DNA from: an uncultured Clostridia bacterium | Lineage (GTDB): Bacteria; Bacillota; Clostridia; Oscillospirales; Acutalibacteraceae | DNA length: 19,666 bases | Direction: 5' to 3' | Assembly (NCBI GenBank): GCA_945227095.1 | Contig: CALYOC010000001.1 | Location: 1 to 19,666 of the forward strand | In this document: positions 1 through 6,907 of the stretch, one piece after another | How the letters are laid out: each line of letters begins with the position of its first letter | Numbering within the stretch: position 1 is the first letter of the stretch | The notes under the pieces: model-generated | Databases searched by the model: none | The model's input: the letters and a program-made list of their open reading frames with translations, nothing else | Told to the model about the DNA's origin: nothing | Position numbers and translations under genes: made by a program

Positions 1-45
1 ACACGCGTAAGATCGTCGGCAGCGTCAGATGTGTATAAGAGACAG
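1..45 (+). other. Untrimmed Illumina Nextera i5 adapter (artefact)
   Basis: Bases 1-4 (ACAC) are the tail of the P5 flow-cell oligo. Bases 5-12 (GCGTAAGA) sit where the i5 index belongs and match the index I know as S517. Bases 13-26 (TCGTCGGCAGCGTC) are the Nextera read-1 primer segment. Bases 27-45 (AGATGTGTATAAGAGACAG) are the 19-base Tn5 mosaic end. The order and spacing are exactly those of a Nextera library molecule, so this is a library artefact and not a mobile element. Genomic sequence begins at base 46. Confidence 0.98.
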
Positions 46-178
46 CTTCTATCCCCTTTTGGGCAGCATATTCGCGGATATAATCATTTATCATATCAAG
101 TGTTTCGCTGCCGTATATGCCCGGCTCGCGAAGCCCTGTCATATTCAAATTGACACCGTTTAAAACTAAAATTTTCAA
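46..178 (-). CDS. aroQ: Type II 3-dehydroquinate dehydratase, N-terminal part only
   Basis: The first 44 codons of a type II dehydroquinase, which removes water from 3-dehydroquinate to give 3-dehydroshikimate in the shikimate pathway (cytoplasm). The N-terminus reads [19 protein letters not shown], followed by GIYGSETL. This matches the family signature NGPNLNLLG-REP-IYG, including the Asn and Arg of the active-site region; the usual Pro after NG is Val here. The likely start is TTG at 176-178, overlapping the yqeG stop as TTGA, with AAAGGAAG about 7 bases upstream as ribosome binding site. The gene runs off the contig into the adapter at base 45, so about two thirds of the protein is missing. 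Translational coupling to yqeG is inferred from the overlap. Confidence 0.9.
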
Positions 179-729
179 ATCAAATCTTCCTTTCGCATTT
201 CTGCCTTTATCTGCGGCGGTAAATCGAAGTCGGTGCCATGCGCCTCATTATACTGCATAATCACCCTACGCTCGTTAGCGCGCCTTGTTTTGAAAATATT
301 CTTATAAAAAATATTCGTTTCAAAAGCGACCGGCATAACATAGACGGACTTTATTCCGCTCTCGTTGGCACCGCGAATATCGGTCAGCATTTGGTCACCC
401 ACCATAATACATTCATCGGGTGAAAGTCCCAGCAACTGTGCCGCTTTGAGATAACTTTTCACCGCAGGCTTGTGACAGCGAGTCATATAAGGCAAATCAA
501 GCGCCTTTGCCACAGGCGACACCCTGACCTTAAAGGAATTTGACATAATAATAATTTTAACCCCTGCCGCCTTCATAAGTTCTACCCAGCGGGGAACGCC
601 CGGAAAAATATCCTTGCGGTTATCATATGCCAATGTGTTATCGACATCGATAAGAATTCCCTTCGCACCGAGATTTTTTAAAAATCCGGGGGTTATATCC
701 TGAATACTTTCGACGATATATTCGGGCAT
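175..729 (-). CDS. yqeG: YqeG-family HAD phosphatase (HAD class IIIA)
   Basis: A 184-residue HAD-superfamily phosphatase of the YqeG type. Motif I is DVDNTL (both nucleophile/acid Asp present), motif II is the Ser of IIIMSNS, the motif III lysine is in HKPA, and motif IV is GDQMLTDI. YqeG proteins of Gram-positives are predicted phosphohydrolases of unsettled substrate, related to the mitochondrial phosphatidylglycerophosphate phosphatase Gep4, so a role in phospholipid synthesis is possible but unproven. The frame is open up to a GTG at 763-765, but I place the start at ATG 727-729 (MPEYIVESI): it follows AAAGG at about 10 bases, and family members begin close to this point. It lies between rpsU (about 100 bases upstream) and aroQ (overlapping by 4 bases). 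I see no clear promoter of its own. Confidence 0.88.
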   Translation of the reverse strand: MPEYIVESIQDITPGFLKNLGAKGILIDVDNTLAYDNRKDIFPGVPRWVELMKAAGVKIIIMSNSFKVRVSPVAKALDLPYMTRCHKPAVKSYLKAAQLLGLSPDECIMVGDQMLTDIRGANESGIKSVYVMPVAFETNIFYKNIFKTRRANERRVIMQYNEAHGTDFDLPPQIKAEMRKEDLI

Positions 730-787
730 ATAGTTTTTACCTTTTCTCAAAATAACCTCTGTCACATTTCGTGCAAAAACACAAATA

Positions 788-812
788 CGGCCGGGCCATT
801 GCCGCCCTCCCG
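788..812 (-). terminator. Possible intrinsic terminator after rpsU
   Basis: On the minus strand, CGG-GA-GGGC, a 7-base loop, and GCCC-GG-CCG form a hairpin with a 2x2 internal loop, 17 bases after the rpsU stop. It is followed by a T-rich but interrupted stretch (TATTTGTGTTTTT). The imperfect stem and tail leave room for read-through into yqeG. Confidence 0.4.
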
Positions 813-828
813 ATACCGATATGTAAAA

Positions 829-993
829 TTAATACTTGCGCTTACGAGCGGCCTCGGACTTCTTCTTCCTTTTTACAGAAGGCTTTTCATAGTGCTCTCT
901 TTTGCGAACCTCTTGAATTACACCGTCTCTTGAAGTCTGTCTTTTAAATCTTCTTAAAGCGCTGTCGATAGATTCGTTTTCTTTAACTCTGAT
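829..993 (-). CDS. rpsU: 30S ribosomal protein S21, apparent ATC start
   Basis: Encodes 54 residues of S21, the small basic protein of the 30S subunit that helps mRNA engage during initiation. The product reads [18 protein letters not shown], continues through [21 protein letters not shown] and ends KY, a full match to bacterial S21 from near its N-terminus. There is no ATG, GTG or TTG in frame: two codons before the conserved RVKENES lies an in-frame TAA. The only sensible initiation point is ATC at 991-993, four bases after AAAGGAG, giving M-R-V-K-E-N-E. That is two or three residues shorter than typical S21 and uses a near-cognate start. The alternative is a base error around 990-998. The gene has its own promoter (1056-1084). 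Identity is certain; the start is inferred. Confidence 0.93.
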   Translation of the reverse strand: MRVKENESIDSALRRFKRQTSRDGVIQEVRKREHYEKPSVKRKKKSEAARKRKY

Positions 994-1055
994 TTAGCTC
1001 CTTTTTCTTCCCTCCCTCAATGGAGATTTCTATAAAACAACATAGATACTCGTTT

Positions 1056-1084
1056 ATTATACATTATGTGTTATAAATAGTCAA
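1056..1084 (-). promoter_or_regulatory. Sigma-A-type promoter for rpsU
   Basis: On the minus strand TTGACT (1079-1084), a 17-base spacer and TATAAT (1056-1061) form a near-consensus housekeeping promoter. Transcription should start near 1049, giving a leader of about 55 bases ending in a purine-rich run and AAAGGAG. It lies in the gap just after leuS; its -35 box overlaps the first TGA after the leuS TAG stop. Confidence 0.85.
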
Positions 1085-1104
1085 CCAAAAATTTCGGCTT
1101 TTTT

Positions 1105-3516
1105 CTATTTTACAACAATATTTACAAGTTTACCCTTTACATAAATCTCTTTGACTATTTCAGAGCCCTGAATCTGCGAAGCGACTTTTTCATCTGCCTT
1201 GGCGATATCAAGCACCTCCTGCTGTGACATATCAACGCTGATATTTATTCTCGCTCTGACCTTTCCGTTTACCTGTACGGCAATTTCAACGGTGTCATCC
1301 TTGCACTTGGCTTCGTCATACTCCGGCCATTTCTGCTCGTTGAGCATTCCGCCGAAATTCATAATTTCCCACATCTCCTCGGTGATGTGCGGTGCAAAGG
1401 GATTGAGAAGCGTGAGGAAGGTTTTCATTTCGCCCTTTGTGATGAAGCCTCTGTCATATACTTTATTAAGATAGCTCATCATAGCCGCAATAGCAGTATT
1501 CGCCTTCAAGGAGTCAATGTCGATTGTAACCTTCTTGATAAGTTTATGTGTATCGCTCAACAGAGCGTCGCTGTAATCCTCCTGTTCGGTCATTATATCC
1601 GCCAAGGTCCATACCCTCTCAACAAACCGACGGCAACCCTTGATTGACGAATTGTTCCACGGCGCCGCCTTTTCAAAGTCACCCATAAACATCTCATAAA
1701 GGCGCATTGTATCCGCTCCGTACTGCTCGACAATTTCATCGGGATTGACGACATTTCCGCGAGATTTGGACATCTTCTCGCCGTTCTCACCGAGAATCAT
1801 ACCGTGACTGGTTCTCTTTTGATAAGGCTCTTTTGTAGGTACGGCACCGATATCATAAAGGAATTTGTGCCAGAATCGGCTGTAAAGCAGGTGAAGTGTG
1901 GTGTGCTCCATTCCGCCGTTATACCAATCCACAGGCGTCCAATACTCCAAGGCCTCCTTTGAAGCGAGCTGCTCATCATTGTGCGGGTCGCAATATCTGA
2001 GGAAATACCAGGCCGCACCCGCCCATTGCGGCATTGTATCAGTCTCTAGCTTTGCACGCCCGCCGCAGTTAGGACAGGTGGTGTTTACCCAATCGGTGAG
2101 TTTGGAAAGAGGGCTCTCTCCATTATCGGTGACTTCGTACGAATCAACCTTCGGCAAGGTAAGCGGAAGCTCGCTCTCATCAAGCGGCACCCAACCGCAC
2201 TTTTCACAATATACAACGGGAATCGGCTCTCCCCAATATCTCTGCCTTGAAAATACCCAGTCACGAAGCTTGTAATTTACCTTTCTCTCTCCGATACCCT
2301 CTTTTTCAAGGTAATCCTTAATCTTTTCCTTTGCCTGCTCAACACTCAATCCGTCCAAAAAGCCGGAATTGACCATAACGCCGGTCGCACAGTCTGTAAA
2401 GGCTTCCTGCTGTACATCTTTACCGCCCTTGACAACCTCAATAATCGGCAAATCAAACTTCTTGGCAAACTCCCAGTCCCTTGTGTCGTGGGCAGGAACT
2501 GCCATAATTGCACCTGTTCCGTAGGACGCCAAAACATAGTCGGAGATAAATATCGGAATCTCCTTTCCGTTTACGGGATTGATTGCGCTCACGCCGCGAA
2601 GCCTCACTCCCGTCTTATCCTTATTGACCTCGGTGCGCTCAAAATCGCTCTTTCGCGCCGCCGCCTGCTGATACGACGATATTTCATCATTGTTTTCCAA
2701 AACATCTTCCCACTTCTTCAACAGGGAATGTTCGGGAGAAATTACCATATATGTAGCGCCGAAAAGCGTGTCGGGACGAGTCGTGTAAACGCGCAGGGTA
2801 TCGCCCGTAGTCGTCTTGAAGTCAACCTCGGCACCCTCCGACCTGCCTATCCAGTTCTTCTGCTGTGTTTTAACTCTCTCAATATAATCAACATCGTCAA
2901 GATCATCGATAAGCCTTTGTGCATACTCGGTGATTTTAAGCATCCATTGGCTCTTGACCTTATGAACAACCTCGCTGCCGCAGCGCTCGCACACACCGTT
3001 TACAACCTCTTCATTGGCAAGCACGCATTTACAAGAGGTGCACCAGTTCATATTCATCTCTTTCTTATAAGCGAGTCCGTGCTTGAACAGTTGAAGGAAT
3101 ATCCACTGCGTCCATTTGTAATACTTCGGGTCGGTGGTATTTATCTCGCGGCTCCAATCAAACGAAAAGCCGAGGGATTGAAGCTGACTCTTAAAATGGT
3201 CAACATTCTACCTTGTAACTATCTCCGGGTGAATATGGTTTTTAATGGCATAGTTCTCCGTGGGAAGTCCGAATGCGTCCCAGCCCATAGGATAGAGGAC
3301 ATTGTAGCCTTCAAGTCTTTTTTTCCTCGCCACGATGTCGAGCGCTGTATAAGAGCGGGGGTGTCCGACATGGAGCCCCTGTCCCGACGGATAAGGAAAT
3401 TCAACAAGGCAATAATAGCTGGGCAGTGAGTAATCATTCTTTGCATGGAAGGTGCCCTTTTCCTCCCAGATTTTCTGCCACTTTTTTTCAATTTTTTTAA
3501 AGTTATAAGTTTCCAT
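1105..3516 (-). CDS. leuS: Leucyl-tRNA synthetase, interrupted by in-frame TAG at codon 103
   Basis: Charges tRNA-Leu with leucine. Read through one amber codon it is 803 residues, the normal length for Bacillota LeuRS. Class I HIGH motif: [16 protein letters not shown] near residues 40-55. Editing domain: [12 protein letters not shown] and [17 protein letters not shown] motif: [11 protein letters not shown]. The C-terminus ends GKLVNIVVK as in the family. Codon 103 (3208-3210) is TAG. The frame before it ([10 protein letters not shown]) and after it (NVDHFKSQL, then [29 protein letters not shown]) is conserved LeuRS sequence with no shift, so only one base separates this from an intact gene. 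The final stop is also TAG; read as sense it would add eight residues before TGA at 1081-1083. ATG start with AGGAG 7 bases upstream; 37 bases after rsfS with no terminator between, so probably the last gene of the acpP-like operon. Confidence 0.93.
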
Positions 3517-3553
3517 TTTTTATCTCCTGAAAGTGAATATATAAAATTAAAAA

Positions 3554-3892
3554 TCAATCTACCTTAATTTCCTCGCCGTCCGACCATAGTCGCTCCAAAT
3601 CATAAAACTCACGGCTTTTCTCGGTCATTACATTGATTATAACCCCCGGATAATCGAGAAGCGTCCAGCCGCTCGCCTTACCCTCAATATGGTGCGCCTT
3701 GACACCCTGCTCACCGAGCTGATACTCCGTTTCGTCCGTCAGCGCCCTGACCTGTGTGTCGGAGCCGCCCGATACGAAAACGATGTATTCGGCGATTGTG
3801 GTGACATCGGAAATACGAATAACTCTGATGTCAATTCCCTTCTTGCTTTCAAGCGCCTTTACGGCAATCTGCATAATTTGTTTTGCTGTCAA
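3554..3892 (-). CDS. rsfS: Ribosome silencing factor RsfS
   Basis: A 112-residue RsfS/YbeB/Iojap protein, which binds ribosomal protein L14 and blocks subunit joining when nutrients are scarce. Conserved features: MQIAVKALESKKGIDIRVI at the N-terminus, then YIVFVSGGSDTQVRAL, and the C-terminal GWTLLDYPGVIINVM, then FYDLERLWSD. Two TTG codons could start it. AAGGA directly abuts the first (3899-3901) but lies 9 bases from the second (3890-3892), so I choose the second, which gives the family-like start MTAKQIMQ. It begins just after the yqeK stop, in the conserved Gram-positive order nadD-yqeK-rsfS. Confidence 0.93.
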   Translation of the reverse strand: MTAKQIMQIAVKALESKKGIDIRVIRISDVTTIAEYIVFVSGGSDTQVRALTDETEYQLGEQGVKAHHIEGKASGWTLLDYPGVIINVMTEKSREFYDLERLWSDGEEIKVD

Positions 3893-3897
3893 AATTA

Positions 3898-4467
3898 TCA
3901 ATCCTTACAATAAATTTTATAAAACTGTCTTGCCCGCTGTGTGTCGGGGTGAACAGGTAAAGACAAACTGTTGAGCTTTTTTACGGTAAAATCCGCTCCG
4001 ATATACACGGCCTTTTCCAAACTCTCAAACGCCGTACGGCGAATATCCTCAACGCCCTCATAATCGCGCTCCGCGCTGATAAAGTCCGCTACATAAATTA
4101 TCTTTTCAAGCATACTCATACCGGCTCTGCCCGTGGTATGATACCTCACGGCATTGATTACATCCGCATCGGCAATTCCGAACTTTTCTACGGCAAACAC
4201 ACTGCCGCTGACGGCGTGCCAAAGCTTGGGCGAATTCTTTTCAAGCTCGCTTAGCTCTATTCCCCCCGACGATATAAGAGCGAGCTGCTCCTCGCCGGAG
4301 ATATTCTTCGTCGCGTCGTGAATAAGTCCTGCCGTATAGGCTTTTTTCGGGTCCTCGCCGTACCTCTCGGCAAGCTTTTTCGCCATCTGAGCAACATTCA
4401 GGGAATGTATAAACCGCTCACGCGTTTGAAGCGGGCATATTGTTTTAACTATCTCGGCATCAGTCAC
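3898..4467 (-). CDS. yqeK: YqeK HD-domain bis(5'-nucleosyl)-tetraphosphatase (symmetrical)
   Basis: A 189-residue HD-superfamily hydrolase. The metal-binding residues are visible: His in RFIHSLNVAQMA, the HD pair in AGLIHDATKN, His in LWHAVSG and RYHTTGRAGMS, and Asp in KIIYVADFISAERDYEGV. Members of this family cleave Ap4A to two ADP molecules, removing a stress-linked alarmone; the assignment here is by family and position. It starts at GTG (4465-4467) with AAGGA 7 bases upstream, and overlaps the end of nadD by 8 bases, which suggests translational coupling. rsfS follows directly. Confidence 0.92.
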   Translation of the reverse strand: MTDAEIVKTICPLQTRERFIHSLNVAQMAKKLAERYGEDPKKAYTAGLIHDATKNISGEEQLALISSGGIELSELEKNSPKLWHAVSGSVFAVEKFGIADADVINAVRYHTTGRAGMSMLEKIIYVADFISAERDYEGVEDIRRTAFESLEKAVYIGADFTVKKLNSLSLPVHPDTQRARQFYKIYCKD

Positions 4468-5065
4468 GGTAAAGTCCTTCTTTTTCTATAATATCGAGCA
4501 CCGATTTGGGTACGAGCGCGCTTATATCCTCGCCCGCGCGCACCATATCTCTAATCTGCGTTGATGACACCTCAAACGGCTCGCTCTCGCATAATATATA
4601 CGAATCCTCGCCGAGTCCCAAAACATTCCGCGCATAAGCGCGCATTTTTTCGATATCATCAATGTGATTTCTGTATGTGGCACAAATTACGGCATTTTTG
4701 AAAATACGCTGCGGGTCCCTCCACTCATTAAGGCTCATAAACATATCCGAGCCCACAATAAGATACAACTTGTCCTGCGGATAAAGACGCTTAAAAAACT
4801 CCAGAGTGTCCGCCGTATAATTCTTTCCGCCGTTTATTATCTCATAATCACTGACGGTTATCCTGCTGTCAACACCCGAAAGCGCACAACACATCTCAAG
4901 CCTCTGCCTCGTCCCGGCGAGATTTTCCGCCTGCTTGTGCGGCGGAATACAGCACGGAAGCAAAATAAGTCTGTCCGGGTTTATCTTTTCAAGGAAAATC
5001 CGCATTAAATTGAGATGTCCGTTATGTACCGGATTGAAGGTGCCGCCCAAAATTGCAGTTTTCAT
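4460..5065 (-). CDS. nadD: Nicotinate-nucleotide adenylyltransferase
   Basis: A 201-residue nucleotidyltransferase that transfers AMP from ATP to nicotinate mononucleotide, the penultimate step of NAD synthesis. The N-terminus has the phosphate-binding motif GGTFNPVHNGH (family GxFxPxHxGH). The middle has LIVGSDMFMSLNEWRDP, and the C-terminal ATP motif is SSTQIRDMVRAGED (family ISSTxIR). Length is normal. The ATG (5063-5065) overlaps the yhbY stop as ATGA, with GAGAAAGAG upstream. The cluster yhbY-nadD-yqeK-rsfS is a long-standing Gram-positive arrangement. Confidence 0.96.
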   Translation of the reverse strand: MKTAILGGTFNPVHNGHLNLMRIFLEKINPDRLILLPCCIPPHKQAENLAGTRQRLEMCCALSGVDSRITVSDYEIINGGKNYTADTLEFFKRLYPQDKLYLIVGSDMFMSLNEWRDPQRIFKNAVICATYRNHIDDIEKMRAYARNVLGLGEDSYILCESEPFEVSSTQIRDMVRAGEDISALVPKSVLDIIEKEGLYRD

Positions 5066-5370
5066 TTGCTCTTTCTCTTATTTTTCTTATCTTTTTTATG
5101 AAGTTCCGGGTTATAACGGTAGAAAACCATACTGCCGCCCACAACCTGTATCACTTCACTTCCCGTAGCCGCGGCAACCTTGCCGGCTATCTCCTTCGGG
5201 CTCTCGGGCGCGGTTTCAATAAGCACGCGAAGCTTGATAAGTTCCCTTGCTCTGAGCGCGTCATCAGCCTGCTTAATAAACTCGTCACTCAACCCCTCTT
5301 TGCCCACCTGGAAAAGCGGCTTGAGTCCGTTGGCCTGTGCGCGCCAATACGCTCTTTTTTTACTTGTCAT
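5062..5370 (-). CDS. yhbY: YhbY-family RNA-binding protein (CRM domain)
   Basis: A 102-residue single-domain CRM protein. Features: N-terminal KKRAYWRAQANGLKPLFQVG, the glycine-rich loop GKEGLSDEF, LKIRVL-like segment ELIKLRVLIETAPES, and the closing strand VIQVVGGSMVFYRYNPE, then a Lys/Arg-rich tail (KKDKKNKRKSK). Homologues bind pre-50S ribosomal particles and are thought to help large-subunit assembly; that role is from the family. It starts at ATG 5368-5370 inside the end of rdgB (11-base overlap) behind GGAGGAA. The usual conserved Arg/Lys after the G-G turn is Gly-Ser here, a minor departure. Confidence 0.92.
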   Translation of the reverse strand: MTSKKRAYWRAQANGLKPLFQVGKEGLSDEFIKQADDALRARELIKLRVLIETAPESPKEIAGKVAAATGSEVIQVVGGSMVFYRYNPELHKKDKKNKRKSK

Positions 5371-5968
5371 TTATTTCCTCCAAATATTTCGGCAATTCTC
5401 TTTCAAGTTTTCTTAAGGAATTTCCCCTGTGAGATACGGCGTCCTTTTCAGACGGTGAATACTCTCCGAAAGTCCTATCCGAACCCTCAACGATAAACAA
5501 AGGGTCATATCCGAAGCCTCCGCTTCCCTGACGGCGCGTGCCTATATGCCCGTGGCACTCTCCCCGCACGCAAAAACTCCTGCCATCGGGAAAAACCGTA
5601 CAAATAACGCTGACATACTTCGCAGAGCGCTGCTGCTTGGGCACACCGTCCAAAAGGCTCAAAAGCTTGTCATTGTTCATTTCATCATCATGCTGTTCAC
5701 CCGCAAATCTGGCGGAATACACTCCCGGTGCGCCGTCAAGATAATCAACGCACAATCCGCTGTCGTCGGCAATAGCGGGCATACCGAGAGCCTTACAGGC
5801 GGCCTCTGCTTTGATAAAGGCATTCTCCTCAAAGGTTGTCCCGGTCTCCTCGACATCCTCCGTAAATCCCATATCCGCCGCGGTTACAAGTTCTATTCCC
5901 ATAGGCTCAAGTATTCTTGACATTTCTTCAAGTTTTTTCTTATTTTGTGAAGAAAGTACAAATTTCAT
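5360..5968 (-). CDS. rdgB: Non-canonical purine NTP pyrophosphatase (dITP/XTP)
   Basis: A 202-residue HAM1/RdgB enzyme that hydrolyses ITP, dITP and XTP to monophosphates and so keeps deaminated purines out of DNA and RNA. Landmarks: substrate-binding N-terminus FVLSSQNKKKLEEM, catalytic and metal-binding block ADDSGLCVDYLDGAPGVYSA followed by RFAG, the glycine loop GSGGFGYDPLFIVEG, and the C-terminal SEKDAVSHRGNSLRKL. Family length. The ATG (5966-5968) overlaps the ftsY stop as TAATG behind GAGGAAG, so it is translated from the same transcript as ftsY. Confidence 0.96.
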   Translation of the reverse strand: MKFVLSSQNKKKLEEMSRILEPMGIELVTAADMGFTEDVEETGTTFEENAFIKAEAACKALGMPAIADDSGLCVDYLDGAPGVYSARFAGEQHDDEMNNDKLLSLLDGVPKQQRSAKYVSVICTVFPDGRSFCVRGECHGHIGTRRQGSGGFGYDPLFIVEGSDRTFGEYSPSEKDAVSHRGNSLRKLERELPKYLEEINDK

Positions 5969-6906
5969 TATATATCTTCCTCCGCTTCGTCCGATTCGGG
6001 TGTTTCAAACATTGCCCTTGCGAACTCCTTCGCGTCAAAGGGCTGTAAATCGTCAATCCCCTCTCCCACGCCGATATATTTTACCGGCAGGTCGAGTTCA
6101 TTTCTTATCGCGACAACCACGCCGCCGCGCGCCGTGCCGTCAAGCTTAGTCAAAACTATACCTGTTATGCCGGCGCACGCCTTGAACTCTCTTGCCTGAT
6201 TGAGTCCGTTTTGCCCCGTTGTCGCGTCGAGCACAAGGAGTATTTCCTTATCCGCGTCCGGCAATTCCCTGTCCGCGACGCGAGAAATTTTTCCGAGCTC
6301 GTCCATAAGATTTTTCTTATTATGAAGTCTGCCCGCGGTGTCACAGATGATGATATCTGCCGAACGCGCCTTGCCGGCAGATATTGTGTCATAGACTACC
6401 GCCGCCGGATCTGCTCCCTCATTGTGTTTTACAAGGTCAACTCCCGCTCTGTTCGCCCAGACCTCAAGTTGTTCTGCCGCCGCAGCTCTGAAGGTGTCGG
6501 CTGCACCTAAAATAACCTTCTTCGACTGCGACTTAAACTGCATTGCAAGCTTACCTATTGTAGTTGTCTTTCCTGCGCCGTTTACGCCTATCATAAGTAT
6601 CAAAGACGGCTTGGTGGTGCATTTTAGCTCTTCGCCTCCATCCATCATCTCGGCAACTATTTCCGCTATCGCCCGCCTGACATCCTCCGGATTTTTATTC
6701 CTCTGCTTCTTCACCATTTCGCGGAGTCTTTCGATTATATCCTCGGTTGTCCTGACTCCGACATCTCCCGTTATAAGCGCCTCTTCAAGTTCCTCAAAGA
6801 GTTCCTCGTCAACCTTTTTGAAGCCGGAAAGTGCCGAATCAAGCTTATCCGACATACTTTCCCTCGTCTTTTTCAAGCCATTGCTGAATTTAGAAAAAAA
6901 TCCCAT
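5968..6906 (-). CDS. ftsY: Signal recognition particle receptor FtsY
   Basis: The 312-residue SRP receptor GTPase, which docks ribosome-SRP complexes at the membrane for insertion of membrane proteins. The short N-terminal region (KFSNGLKKTRESMSDKLD) corresponds to the amphipathic membrane-targeting helix; the long acidic A domain seen in E. coli is absent, as is usual in Bacillota. N domain about residues 20-95. G domain: GVNGAGKTTTIGKLA (G1), DTFRAAAAEQL, DTAGRLHNKKNLMDEL (G3), TKLDGTARGG (G4), and GVGEGIDDLQPFDAKEFA near the end. The start ATG lies one base after the smc stop. The smc-ftsY pair is a common Bacillota arrangement. Confidence 0.97.
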   Translation of the reverse strand: MGFFSKFSNGLKKTRESMSDKLDSALSGFKKVDEELFEELEEALITGDVGVRTTEDIIERLREMVKKQRNKNPEDVRRAIAEIVAEMMDGGEELKCTTKPSLILMIGVNGAGKTTTIGKLAMQFKSQSKKVILGAADTFRAAAAEQLEVWANRAGVDLVKHNEGADPAAVVYDTISAGKARSADIIICDTAGRLHNKKNLMDELGKISRVADRELPDADKEILLVLDATTGQNGLNQAREFKACAGITGIVLTKLDGTARGGVVVAIRNELDLPVKYIGVGEGIDDLQPFDAKEFARAMFETPESDEAEEDI

Positions 6907-6907
6907 A

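Noticed and set aside
27..45. A Tn5/IS50 mosaic end, hinting at a mobile element.
   Set aside because: It is flanked by the read-1 primer and index of a Nextera library, so it is an adapter and not a genomic transposon.
2488..3429. A 313-codon plus-strand open frame antisense to leuS.
   Set aside because: It lies entirely opposite conserved LeuRS sequence, has no SD or promoter and no recognisable motif; such antisense frames are common opposite codon-biased genes.
1105..3516. leuS as a genuine two-subunit (split) synthetase, with a second start at ATG 3055-3057.
   Set aside because: The 50 codons between the TAG and that ATG are conserved LeuRS sequence in the same frame and would be lost. 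The known Aquifex-type split lies in the editing insertion, not at residue 103.
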